Of a stretch of 64,000 nt of DNA, positions 43,001 through 55,000 are shown piece by piece. Each line of letters begins with the position of its first letter. Position 1 is the stretch's first letter. A model generated the notes under the pieces. The model did not search any database. It was not told the DNA's origin and saw only the letters and a list, made by a program, of their open reading frames with translations. A program made the position numbers and the translations under genes. The stretch comes from Pristionchus mayeri. Its lineage: Eukaryota > Nematoda > Chromadorea > Rhabditida > Neodiplogasteridae. Location of the stretch: the NCBI GenBank assembly GCA_036245805.1, contig BTRK01000006.1:21546365-21610364 (forward strand). Direction: 5' to 3'.

Positions 43001-46000
43001 GTTCCGTGGTGGAAGTGGAACGCTCGGTAGTCGTGGAAGTGACTTCAGTAGTGGACGTCGAAGCTTCAGTGGTGGTCGATGTGAATTCAGTGGTGGACGT
43101 AGAGGGCTCAGTTGTCGTTGAAGTGAGTTCCGTGGTGGAAGTGGAAGGCTCGGTAGTCGTGGAAGTGACTTCAGTAGTGGACGTCGAAGCTTCAGTGGTG
43201 GTCGATGTGACTTCAGTGGTGGACGTGGAGGGCTCAGTTGTCGTTGAAGTGAGTTCCGTGGTGGAAGTGGAAGGCTCGGTAGTCGTGGAAGTGACTTCAG
43301 TAGTGGACGTCGAAGCTTCAGTGGTGGTCGATGTCACTTCAGTGGTGGACGTAGAGGGCTCAGTTGTCGTTGAAGTGAGTTCCGTGGTGGAAGTGGAAGG
43401 CTCGGTAGTCGTGGAAATGACTTCAGTAGTGGACGTCGAAGCTTCAGTGGTGGTCGATGTGACTTCAGTGGTGGACGTAGAAGGCTCCGTTGTCGTCGAG
43501 GTGACTTCTAAAAATATATCTGAGGTTACTAAATCTAGTGTTTCATTGAATTGAATTATTCTGGTTATAAATATAATTTTGGATATTTTCAAAAGCAAAC
43601 AATTTTCTAAAAACAAACCAGTCGTGGAAGTGGAAGGCTCGGTAGTCGTGGAAGTGACTTCAGTAGTGGACGTCGAAGGCTCCGTGGTCGTCGATGTGAC
43701 TTCAGTGGTGGACGTAGAAGGCTCCGTTGTCGTCGAGGTGAGTTCTAAAAATATATCTGAGGTTACTAAATCTAGTGTTTCATTGAATTGAATTATTCTG
43801 GTTATAAATATAATTTTGGATATTTTCAAAAGCAAACAATTTTCTAAAAACAAACCAGTCGTGGAAGTGGAAGGCTCGGTAGTGGTGGAAGTGACTTCAG
43901 TAGTGGACGTCGAAGCTTCAGTGGTGGTCGATGTGACTTCAGTGGTGGACGTAGAAGGCTCCGTTGTCGTCGAGGTGAGTTCTAAAAATATATCTGAGGT
44001 TACTAAATCTAGTGTTTCATTGAATTGAATTATTCTGGTTATAAATATAATTTTGGATATTTTCAAAAGCAAACAATTTTCTAAAAACAAACCAGTCGTG
44101 GAAGTGGAAGGCTCGGTAGTCGTGGAAGTGACTTCAGTAGTGGACGTCGAAGGCTCCGTGGTCGTCGATGTGACTTCAGTGGTGGACGTAGAAGGCTCCG
44201 TTGTCGTCGAGGTGACTTCTAAAAATATATCTCAGGTTACTAAATCTAGTGTTTCATTTAATTGAATTATTCTGGTTATAAATATAATTTTGGATATTTT
44301 CAAAAGCAAACAATTTTCTAAAAACAAACCAGTCGTGGAAGTGGAAGGCTCGGTAGTCGTGGAAGTGACTTCAGTAGTGGACGTCGAAGGCTCCGTGGTC
44401 GTCGATGTGACTTCAGTGGTGGACGTAGAAGGCTCCGTTGTCGTCGAGGTGAGTTCTAAAAATATATCTGAGGTTACTAAATCTAGTGTTTCATTGAATT
44501 GAATTATTCTGGTTATAAATATAATTTTGGATATTTTCAAAAGCAAACAATTTTCTAAAAACAAACCAGTCGTGGAAGTGGAAGGCTCGGTAGTGGTGGA
44601 AGTGACTTCAGTAGTGGACGTCGAAGCTTCAGTGGTGGTCGATGTGACTTCAGTGGTGGACGTAGAAGGCTCCGTTGTCGTCGAGGTGACTTCTAAAAAT
44701 ATATCTCAGGTTACTAAATCTAGTGTTTCATTTAATTGAATTATTCTGGCTATAAATATAATTTTGGATTTTTTCAACAGCAAACAATTTTCTAAAAACA
44801 AACCAGTGGTGGAAGTGGAAGGCCCGGTAGTCGTGGAAGTGACTTCAGTAGTGGACGTCGAAGCTTCAGTGGTGGTCGATGTGACTTCAGTGGTGGACGT
44901 AGAGGGCTCAGTTGTCGTTGAAGTGAGTTCCGTGGTGGAAGTGGAAGGCTCGGTAGTCGTGGAAGTGACTTCAGTAGTGGACGTCGAAGCTTCAGTGGTG
45001 GTCGATGTCACTTCGGTGGTGGACGTAGAGGGCTCAGTTGTCGTTGAAGTGAGTTCCGTAGTGGAAGTGGAAGGCTCGGTAGTCGTGGAAGTGACTTCAG
45101 TAGTGGACGTCGAAGCTTCAGTGGTGGTCGATGTGACTTCAGTGGTGGACGTAGAAGGCTCCGTTGTCGTCGATGTGACTTCTAAAAATATATCTGAGGT
45201 TACTAAATCTAGTGTTTCATTGAATTGAATTATTCTGGTTATAAATATAATTTTGGATATTTTCAAAAGCAAACAATTTTCTAAAAACAAACCAGTCGTG
45301 GAAGTGGAAGGCTCGGTAGTCGTGGAAGTGACTTCAGTAGTGGACGTCGAAGCTTCAGTGGTGGTCGATGTGACTTCAGTGGTGGACGTAGAGGGCTCAG
45401 TTGTCGTTGAAGTGAGTTCCGTGGTGGAGGTGGAAGGCTCGGTAGTCGTGGAAGTGACTTCAGTAGTGGACGTCGAAGGCTCCGTGGTCGTCGATGTGAC
45501 TTCAGTGGTGGACGTAGAAGGCTCCGTTGTCGTCGAGGTGACTTCTAAAAATATATTTCAGGGTAATCTATCTAGTCTTTCATTTAATTGAATTATTCTG
45601 GCTATAAATATAATTTTGGATTTTTTCAAAAGCAAACAATTTTCTAAAAACAAACCAGTCGTGGAAGTGGAAGGCTCGGTAGTCGTGGAAGTGACTTCAG
45701 TAGTGGACGTCGAAGCTTCAGTGGTGGTCGATGTGACTTCAGTGGTGGACGTAGAGGGCTCAGTTGTCGTTGAAGTGAGTTCCGTGGTGGAGGTGGAAGG
45801 CTCGGTAGTCGTGGAAGTGACTTCAGTAGTGGACGTCGAAGGCTCCGTGGTCGTCGATGTGACTTCAGTGGTGGACGTCGAAGGCTCCGTGGTCGTCGAT
45901 GTGACTTCAGTGGTGGACGTAGAAGGCTCCGTTGTCGTCGAGGTGACTTCTAAAAATATATCTGAGGTTACTAAATCTAGTGTTTCATTGAATTGAATTA

Positions 46001-49000
46001 TTCTGATTATAAATATAATTTTGGATATTTTCAAAAGCAAACAATTTTCTAAAAACAAACCAGTCGTGGAAGTGGAAGGCTCGGTAGTCGTGGAAGTGAC
46101 TTCAGTAGTGGACGTCGAAGCTTCAGTGGTGGTCGATGTGACTTCAGTGGTGGACGTAGAAGGCTCCGTTGTCGTCGAGGTGACTTCTAAAAATATATCT
46201 GAGGTTACTAAATCTAGTGTTTCATTGAATTGAATTATTCTGGTTATAAATATAATTTTGGATATTTTCAACAGCTAACAATTTTCTAAAAACAAACCAG
46301 TCGTGGAAGTGGAAGGCTCGGTAGTCGTGGAAGTGACTTCAGTAGTGGACGTCGAAGCTTCAGTGGTGGTCGATGTGACTTCAGTGGTGGACGTAGAAGG
46401 CTCCGTTGTCGTCGAGGTGACTTCTAAAAATATATCTGAGGTTACTAAATCTAGTGTTTCATTGAATTGAATTATTCTGATTATAAATATAATTTTGGAT
46501 ATTTTCAAAAGCAAACAATTTTCTAAAAACAAACCAGTCGTGGAAGTGGAAGGCTCGGTAGTCGTGGAAGTGACTTCAGTAGTGGTGGTCGATGTGACTT
46601 CAGTGGTGGACGTAGAGGGCTCAGTTGTCGTTGAAGTGAGTTCCGTGGTGGAGGTGGAAGGCTCGGTAGTCGTGGAAGTGACTTCAGTAGTGGACGTCGA
46701 AGGCTCCGTGGTCGTCGATGTGACTTCAGTGGTGGACGTAGAAGGCTCCGTTGTCGTCGAGGTGACTTCTAAAAATATATCTGAGGTTACTAAATCTAGT
46801 GTTTCATTGAATTGAATTATTCTGGTTATAAATATAATTTTGGATATTTTCAAAAGCAAACAATTTTCTAAAAACAAACCAGTCGTGGAAGTGACTTCAG
46901 TAGTGGACGTCGAAGCTTCAGTGGTGGTCGATGTGACTTCAGTGGTGGACGTAGAAGGCTCCGTTGTCGTTGAAGTGAGTTCCGTGGTGGAAGTGGAAGG
47001 CTCGGTAGTCGTGGAAGTGACTTCAGTAGTGGACGTCGAAGCTTCAGTGGTGGTCGATGTGACTTCAGTGGTGGACGTAGAAGGCTCCGTTGTCGTCGAG
47101 GTGACTTCTAAAAATATATCTGAGGTTACTAAATCTAGTGTTTCATTGAATTGAATTATTCTGGTTATAAATATAATTTTGGATATTTTCAACAGCTAAC
47201 AATTTTCTAAAAACAAACCAGTCGTGGAAGTGGAAGGCTCGGTAGTCGAGGAAGTGACTTCAGTAGTGGACGTCGAAGCTTCAGTGGTGGTCGATGTGAC
47301 TTCAGTGGTGGACGTAGAAGGCTCCGTTGTCGTCGAGGTGACTTCTAAAAATATATCTGAGGTTACTAAATCTAGTGTTTCATTGAATTGAATTATTCTG
47401 ATTATAAATATAATTTTGGATATTTTCAAAAGCAAACAATTTTCTAAAAACAAACCAGTCGTGGAAGTGGAAGGCTCGGTAGTCGTGGAAGTGACTTCAG
47501 TAGTGGTGGTCGATGTGACTTCAGTGGTGGACGTAGAGGGCTCAGTTGTCGTTGAAGTGAGTTCCGTGGTGGAGGTGGAAGGCTCGGTAGTCGTGGAAGT
47601 GACTTCAGTAGTGGACGTCGAAGGCTCCGTGGTCGTCGATGTGACTTCAGTGGTGGACGTAGAAGGCTCCGTTGTCGTCGAGGTGACTTCTAAAAATATA
47701 TCTGAGGTTACTAAATCTAGTGTTTCATTGAATTGAATTATTCTGGTTATAAATATAATTTTGGATATTTTCAAAAGCAAACAATTTTCTAAAAACAAAC
47801 CAGTCGTGGAAGTGGAAGGCTCGGTAGTCGTGGAAGTGACTTCAGTAGTGGACGTCGAAGCTTCAGTGGTGGTCGATGTGACTTCAGTGGTGGACGTAAA
47901 GGGCTCAGTTGTCGTTGAAGTGAGTTCCGTGGTGGAAGTGGAAGGCTCGGTAGTCGTGGAAGTGACTTCAGTAGTGGACGTCGAAGGCTCCGTGGTCGTC
48001 GATGTGACTTCAGTGGTGGACGTAGAAGGCTCCGTTGTCGTCGAGGTGACTTCTAAAAATATATCTGAGGTTACTAAATCTAGTGTTTCATTGAATTGAA
48101 TTATTCTGATTATAAATATAATTTTGGATATTTTCAAAAGCAAACAATTTTCTAAAAACAAACCAGTCGTGGAAGTGGAAGGCTCGGTAGTCGTGGAAGT
48201 GACTTCAGTAGTGGACGTCGAAGCTTCAGTGGTGGTCGATGTGACTTCAGTGGTGGACGTAGAAGGCTCCGTTGTCGTCGAGGTGACTTCTAAAAATATA
48301 TTTCAGGTTAATCTATCTAGTCTTTCATTTAATTGAATTATTCTGGCTATAAATATAATTTTGGATATTTTCAAAAGCAAACAATTTTCTAAAAACAAAC
48401 CAGTGGTGGAAGTGGAAGGCTCGGTAGTCGTGGAAGTGACTTCAGTAGTGGACGTCGAAGCTTCAGTGGTGGTCGATGTGACTTCAGTGGTGGACGTAAA
48501 GGGCTCAGTTGTCGTTGAAGTGAGTTCCGTGGTGGAAGTGGAAGGCTCGGTAGTCGTGGAAGTGACTTCAGTAGTGGACGTCGAAGCTTCAGTGGTGGTC
48601 GATGTGACTTCAGTGGTGGACGTAGAGGGCTCAGTTGTCGTTGAAGTGAGTTCCGTGGTGGAAGTGGAAGGCTCGGTAGTCGTGGAAGTGACTTCAGTAG
48701 TGGACGTCGAAGCTTCAGTGGTGGTCGATGTGACTTCAGTGGTGGACGTAGAAGGCTCCGTTGTCGTCGAGGTGACTTCTAAAAATATATCTGAGGTTAC
48801 TCAATCTAGTGTTTCATTGAATTGAATTATTCTGGTTATAAATATAATTTTGGATATTTTCAAAAGCAAACAATTTTCTAAAAACAAACCAGTCGTGGAA
48901 GTGGAAGGCTCGGTAGTCGTGGAAGTGACTTCAGTAGTGGACGTCGAAGCTTCAGTGGTGGTCGATGTGACTTCAGTGGTGGACGTAGAGGGCTCAGTTG

Positions 49001-52000
49001 TCGTTGAAGTGAGTTCCGTGGTGGAAGTGGAAGGCTCGGTAGTCGTGGAAGTGACTTCAGTAGTGGACGTCGAAGCTTCAGTGGTGGTCGATGTGACTTC
49101 AGTGGTGGACGTAGAGGGCTCAGTTGTCGTTGAAGTGAGTTCCGTGGTGGAAGTGGAAGGCTCGGTAGTCGTGGAAGTGACTTCAGTAGTGGACGTCGAA
49201 GCTTCAGTGGTGGTCGATGTGACTTCAGTGGTGGACGTAGAAGGCTCCGTTGTCGTTGAAGTGAGTTCCGTGGTGGAGGTGGAAGGCTCGGTAGTCGTGG
49301 AAGTGACTTCAGTAGTGGACGTCGAAGGCTCCGTGGTCGTCGATGTGACTTCAGTGGTGGACGGAGAAGGCTCCGTTGTCGTCGAGGTGACTTCTAAAAA
49401 TATATCTGAGGTTACTAAATCTAGTGTTTCATTGAATTGAATTATTCTGATTATAAATATAATTTTGGATATTTTCAAAAGCAAACAATTTTCTAAAAAC
49501 AAACCAGTCGTGGAAGTGGAAGGCTCGGTAGTCGTGGAAGTGACTTCAGTAGTGGACGTCGAAGCTTCAGTGGTGGTCGATGTGACTTCAGTGGTGGACG
49601 TAGAAGGCTCCGTTGTCGTCGAGGTGACTTCTAAAAATATATTTCAGGTTAATCTATCTAGTCTTTCATTGAATTGAATTATTCTGGTTATAAATATAAT
49701 TTTGGATATTTTCAAAAGCAAACAATTTTCTAAAAACAAACCAGTCGTGGAAGTGGAAGGCTCGGTAGTCGTGGAAGTGACTTCAGTAGTGGACGTCGAA
49801 GCTTCAGTGGTGGTCGATGTGACTTCAGTGGTGGACGTAGAGGGCTCAGTTGTCGTTGAAGTGAGTTCCGTGGTGGAAGTGGAAGGCTCGGTAGTCGTGG
49901 AAGTGACTTCAGTAGTGGACGTCGAAGCTTCAGTGGTGGTCGATGTGACTTCAGTGGTGGACGTAGAAGGCTCCGTTGTCGTCGAGGTGACTTCTAAAAA
50001 TATATCTGAGGTTACTCAATCTAGTGTTTCATTGAATTGAATTATTCTGGTTATAAATATAATTTTGGATATTTTCAAAAGCAAACAATTTTCTAAAAAC
50101 AAACCAGTCGTGGAAGTGGAAGGCTCGGTAGTCGTGGAAGTGACTTCAGTAGTGGACGTCGAAGCTTCAGTGGTGGTCGATGTGACTTCAGTGGTGGACG
50201 TAGAGGGCTCAGTTGTCGTTGAAGTGAGTTCCGTGGTGGAAGTGGAAGGCTCGGTAGTCGTGGAAGTGACTTCAGTAGTGGACGTCGAAGCTTCAGTGGT
50301 GGTCGATGTGACTTCAGTGGTGGACGTAGAGGGCTCAGTTGTCGTTGAAGTGAGTTCCGTGGTGGAAGTGGAAGGCTCGGTAGTCGTGGAAGTGACTTCA
50401 GTAGTGGACGTCGAAGCTTCAGTGGTGGTCGATGTGACTTCAGTGGTGGACGTAGAAGGCTCCGTTGTCGTTGAAGTGAGTTCCGTGGTGGAGGTGGAAG
50501 GCTCGGTAGTCGTGGAAGTGACTTCAGTAGTGGACGTCGAAGGCTCCGTGGTCGTCGATGTGACTTCAGTGGTGGACGGAGAAGGCTCCGTTGTCGTCGA
50601 GGTGACTTCTAAAAATATATCTGAGGTTACTAAATCTAGTGTTTCATTGAATTGAATTATTCTGATTATAAATATAATTTTGGATATTTTCAAAAGCAAA
50701 CAATTTTCTAAAAACAAACCAGTCGTGGAAGTGGAAGGCTCGGTAGTCGTGGAAGTGACTTCAGTAGTGGACGTCGAAGCTTCAGTGGTGGTCGATGTGA
50801 CTTCAGTGGTGGACGTAGAAGGCTCCGTTGTCGTCGAGGTGACTTCTAAAAATATATTTCAGGTTAATCTATCTAGTCTTTCATTTAATTGAATTATTCT
50901 GGCTATAAATATAATTTTGGATATTTTCAAAAGCAAACAATTTTCTAAAAACAAACCAGTGGTGGAAGTGGAAGGCTCGGTAGTCGTGGAAGTGACTTCA
51001 GTAGTGGACGTCGAAGGCTCCGTGGTCGTCGATGTGACTTCAGTGGTGGACGGAGAAGGCTCCGTTGTCGTTGAAGTGAGTTCCGTGGTGGAAGTGGAAG
51101 GCTCGGTAGTCGTGGAAGTGACTTCAGTAGTGGACGTCGAAGCTTCAGTGGTGGTCGATGTGACTTCAGTGGTGGACGTAGAAGGCTCCGTTGTCGTCGA
51201 GGTGACTTCTAAAAATATATCTGAGGTTACTCAATCTAGTGTTTCATTGAATTGAATTATTCTGGTTATAAATATAATTTTGGATATTTTCAAAAGCAAA
51301 CAATTTTCTAAAAACAAACCAGTCGTGGAAGTGGAAGGCTCGGTAGTCGTGGAAGTGACTTCAGTAGTGGACGTCGAAGCTTCAGTGGTGGTCGATGTGA
51401 CTTCAGTGGTGGACGTAGAGGGCTCAGTTGTCGTTGAAGTGAGTTCCGTGGTGGAAGTGGAAGGCTCGGTAGTCGTGGAAGTGACTTCAGTAGTGGACGT
51501 CGAAGCTTCAGTGGTGGTCGATGTGACTTCAGTGGTGGACGTAGAGGGCTCAGTTGTCGTTGAAGTGAGTTCCGTGGTGGAAGTGGAAGGCTCGGTAGTC
51601 GTGGAAGTGACTTCAGTAGTGGACGTCGAAGCTTCAGTGGTGGTCGATGTGACTTCAGTGGTGGACGTAGAAGGCTCCGTTGTCGTTGAAGTGAGTTCCG
51701 TGGTGGAGGTGGAAGGCTCGGTAGTCGTGGAAGTGACTTCAGTAGTGGACGTCGAAGGCTCCGTGGTCGTCGATGTGACTTCAGTGGTGGACGGAGAAGG
51801 CTCCGTTGTCGTCGAGGTGACTTCTAAAAATATATCTGAGGTTACTAAATCTAGTGTTTCATTGAATTGAATTATTCTGATTATAAATATAATTTTGGAT
51901 ATTTTCAAAAGCAAACAATTTTCTAAAAACAAACCAGTCGTGGAAGTGGAAGGCTCGGTAGTCGTGGAAGTGACTTCAGTAGTGGACGTCGAAGCTTCAG

Positions 52001-55000
52001 TGGTGGTCGATGTGACTTCAGTGGTGGACGTAGAAGGCTCCGTTGTCGTCGAGGTGACTTCTAAAAATATATTTCAGGTTAATCTATCTAGTCTTTCATT
52101 TAATTGAATTATTCTGGCTATAAATATAATTTTGGATATTTTCAAAAGCAAACAATTTTCTAAAAACAAACCAGTGGTGGAAGTGGAAGGCTCGGTAGTC
52201 GTGGAAGTGACTTCAGTAGTGGACGTCGAAGCTTCAGTGGTGGTCGATGTGACTTCAGTGGTGGACGTAAAGGGCTCAGTTGTCGTTGAAGTGAGTTCCG
52301 TGGTGGAAGTGGAAGGCTCGGTAGTCGTGGAAGTGACTTCAGTAGTGGACGTCGAAGCTTCAGTGGTGGTCGATGTGACTTCAGTGGTGGACGTAGAGGG
52401 CTCAGTTGTCGTTGAAGTGAGTTCCGTGGTGGAAGTGGAAGGCTCGGTAGTCGTGGAAGTGACTTCAGTAGTGGACGTCGAAGCTTCAGTGGTGGTCGAT
52501 GTGACTTCAGTGGTGGACGTAGAGGGCTCAGTTGTCGTTGAAGTGAGTTCCGTGGTGGAGGTGGAAGGCTCGGTAGTCGTGGAAGTGACTTCAGTAGTGG
52601 ACGTCGAAGGCTCCGTGGTCGTCGATGTGACTTCAGTGGTGGACGTAGAAGGCTCCGTTGTCGTCGAGGTGACTTCTAAAAATATATCTGAGGTTACTAA
52701 ATCTAGTGTTTCATTGAATTGAATTATTCTGATTATAAATATAATTTTGGATATTTTCAAAAGCAAACAATTTTCTAAAAACAAACCAGTCGTGGAAGTG
52801 GAAGGCTCGGTAGTCGTGGAAGTGACTTCAGTAGTGGACGTCGAAGCTTCAGTGGTGGTCGATGTGACTTCAGTGGTGGACGTAGAAGGCTCCGTTGTCG
52901 TCGAGGTGACTTCTAAAAATATATTTCAGGTTAATCTATCTAGTCTTTCATTTAATTGAATTATTCTGGCTATAAATATAATTTTGGATATTTTCAAAAG
53001 CAAACAATTTTCTAAAAACAAACCAGTGGTGGAAGTTGTAGGCTCGGTAGTCGTGGAAGTGACTTCAATAGTGGACGTCGAAGCTTCAGTGGTGGTCGAT
53101 GTGACTTCAGTGGTGGACGTAGAGGGCTCAGTTGTCGTTGAAGTGAGTTCCGTGGTGGAAGTGGAAGGCTCGGTAGTCGTGGAAGTGACTTCAGTAGTGG
53201 ACGTCGAAGCTTCAGTGGTGGTCGATGTGACTTCAGTGGTGGACGTAGAGGGCTCAGTTGTCGTTGAAGTGAGTTCCGTGGTGGAAGTGGAAGGCTCGGT
53301 AGTCGTGGAAGTGACTTCAGTAGTGGACGTCGAAGCTTCAGTGGTGGTTGATGTGACTTCAGAGGTGGACGTAGAGGGCTCAGTTGTCGTTGAAGTGAGT
53401 TCCGTGGTGGAAGTGGAAGGCTCGGTAGTCGTGGAAGTTACTTCAGTAGTGGACGTCGAAGCTTCAGTGGTGGTCGATGTGACTTCAGTGGTGGACGTAG
53501 AGGGCTCAGTTGTCGTTGAAGTGAGTTCCGTGGTGGAAGTGGAAGGCTCGGTAGTCGTGGAAGTGACTTCAGTAGTGGACGTCGAAGCTTCAGTGGTGGT
53601 CGATGTGACTTCAGTGGTGGACGTAGAGGGCTCAGTTGTCGTTGAAGTGAGTTCCGTGGTGGAGGTGGAAGGCTCGGTAGTCGTGGAAGTGACTTCAGTA
53701 GTGGACGTCGAAGGCTCCGTGGTCGTCGATGTGACTTCAGTGGTGGACGTTGAAGGCTCCGTTGTCGTCGAGGTGACTTCTAAAAATATATCTGAGGTTA
53801 CTAAATCTAGTGTTTCATTGAATTGAATTATTCTGATTATAAATATAATTTTGGATATTTTCAAAAGCAAACAATTTTCTAAAAACAAACCAGTCGTGGA
53901 AGTGGAAGGCTCGGTAGTCGTGGAAGTGACTTCAGTAGTGGACGTAGAAGCTTCAGTGGTGGTCGATGTGTCTTCAGTGGTGGACGTAGAAGGCTCCGTT
54001 GTCGTCGAGGTGACTTCTAAAAATATATTTCAGGTTAATCTATCTAGTCTTTAATTTAATTGAATTATTCTGGCTATAAATATAATTTTGGATATTTTCA
54101 AAAGCAAACAATTTTCTAAAAACAAACCAGTGGTGGAAGTGGAAGGCACGGTAGTCGTGGAAGTGACTTCAGTAGTGGACGTCGAAGCTTCAGTGGTGGT
54201 CGATGTGACATCAGTGGTGGACGTAGAGGGCTCAGTTGTCGTTGAAGTGAGTTCCGTGGTGGTAGTGGAAGGCTCGGTAGTCGTGGAAGTGACTTCAGTA
54301 GTGGACGTCGAAGCTTCAGTGGTGGTCGATGTGACATCAGTGGTGGACGTAGAGGGCTCAGTTGTCGTTGAAGTGAGTTCCGTGGTGGAAGTGGAAGGCT
54401 CGGTAGTCGTGGAAGTGACTTCAGTAGTGGACGTCGAAGCTTCAGTGGTGGTCGATGTGACTTCAGTGGTGGACGTAGAGGGCTCAGTTGTCGTTGAAGT
54501 GAGTTCCGTGGTGGAGGTGGAAGGCTCGGTAGTCGTGGAAGTGACTTCAGTAGTGGACGTCGAAGGCTCCGTGGTCGTCGATGTGACTTCAGTGGTGGAC
54601 GTAGAGGGCTCAGTTGTCGTTGAAGTGAGTTCCGTGGTGGAAGTGGAAGGCTCGGTAGTCGTGGAAGTGACTTCAGTAGTGGACGTCGAAGCTTCAGTGG
54701 TGGTCGATGTAACATCAGTGGTGGACGTAGAGGGCTCAGTTGTCGTTGAAGTGAGTTCCGTGGTGGAAGTGGAAGGCTCGGTAGTCGTGGAAGTGACTTC
54801 AGTAGTGGACGTCGAAGCTTCAGTGGTGGTCGATGTGACATCAGTGGTGGACGTAGAGGGCTCAGTTGTCGTTGAAGTGAGTTCCGTGGTGGAAGTGGAA
54901 GGCTCGGTAGTCGTGGAAGTGACTTCAGTAGTGGACGTCGAAGCTTCAGTGGTGGTCGATGTGACTTCAGTGGTGGACGTAGAGGGCTCAGTTGTCGTTG

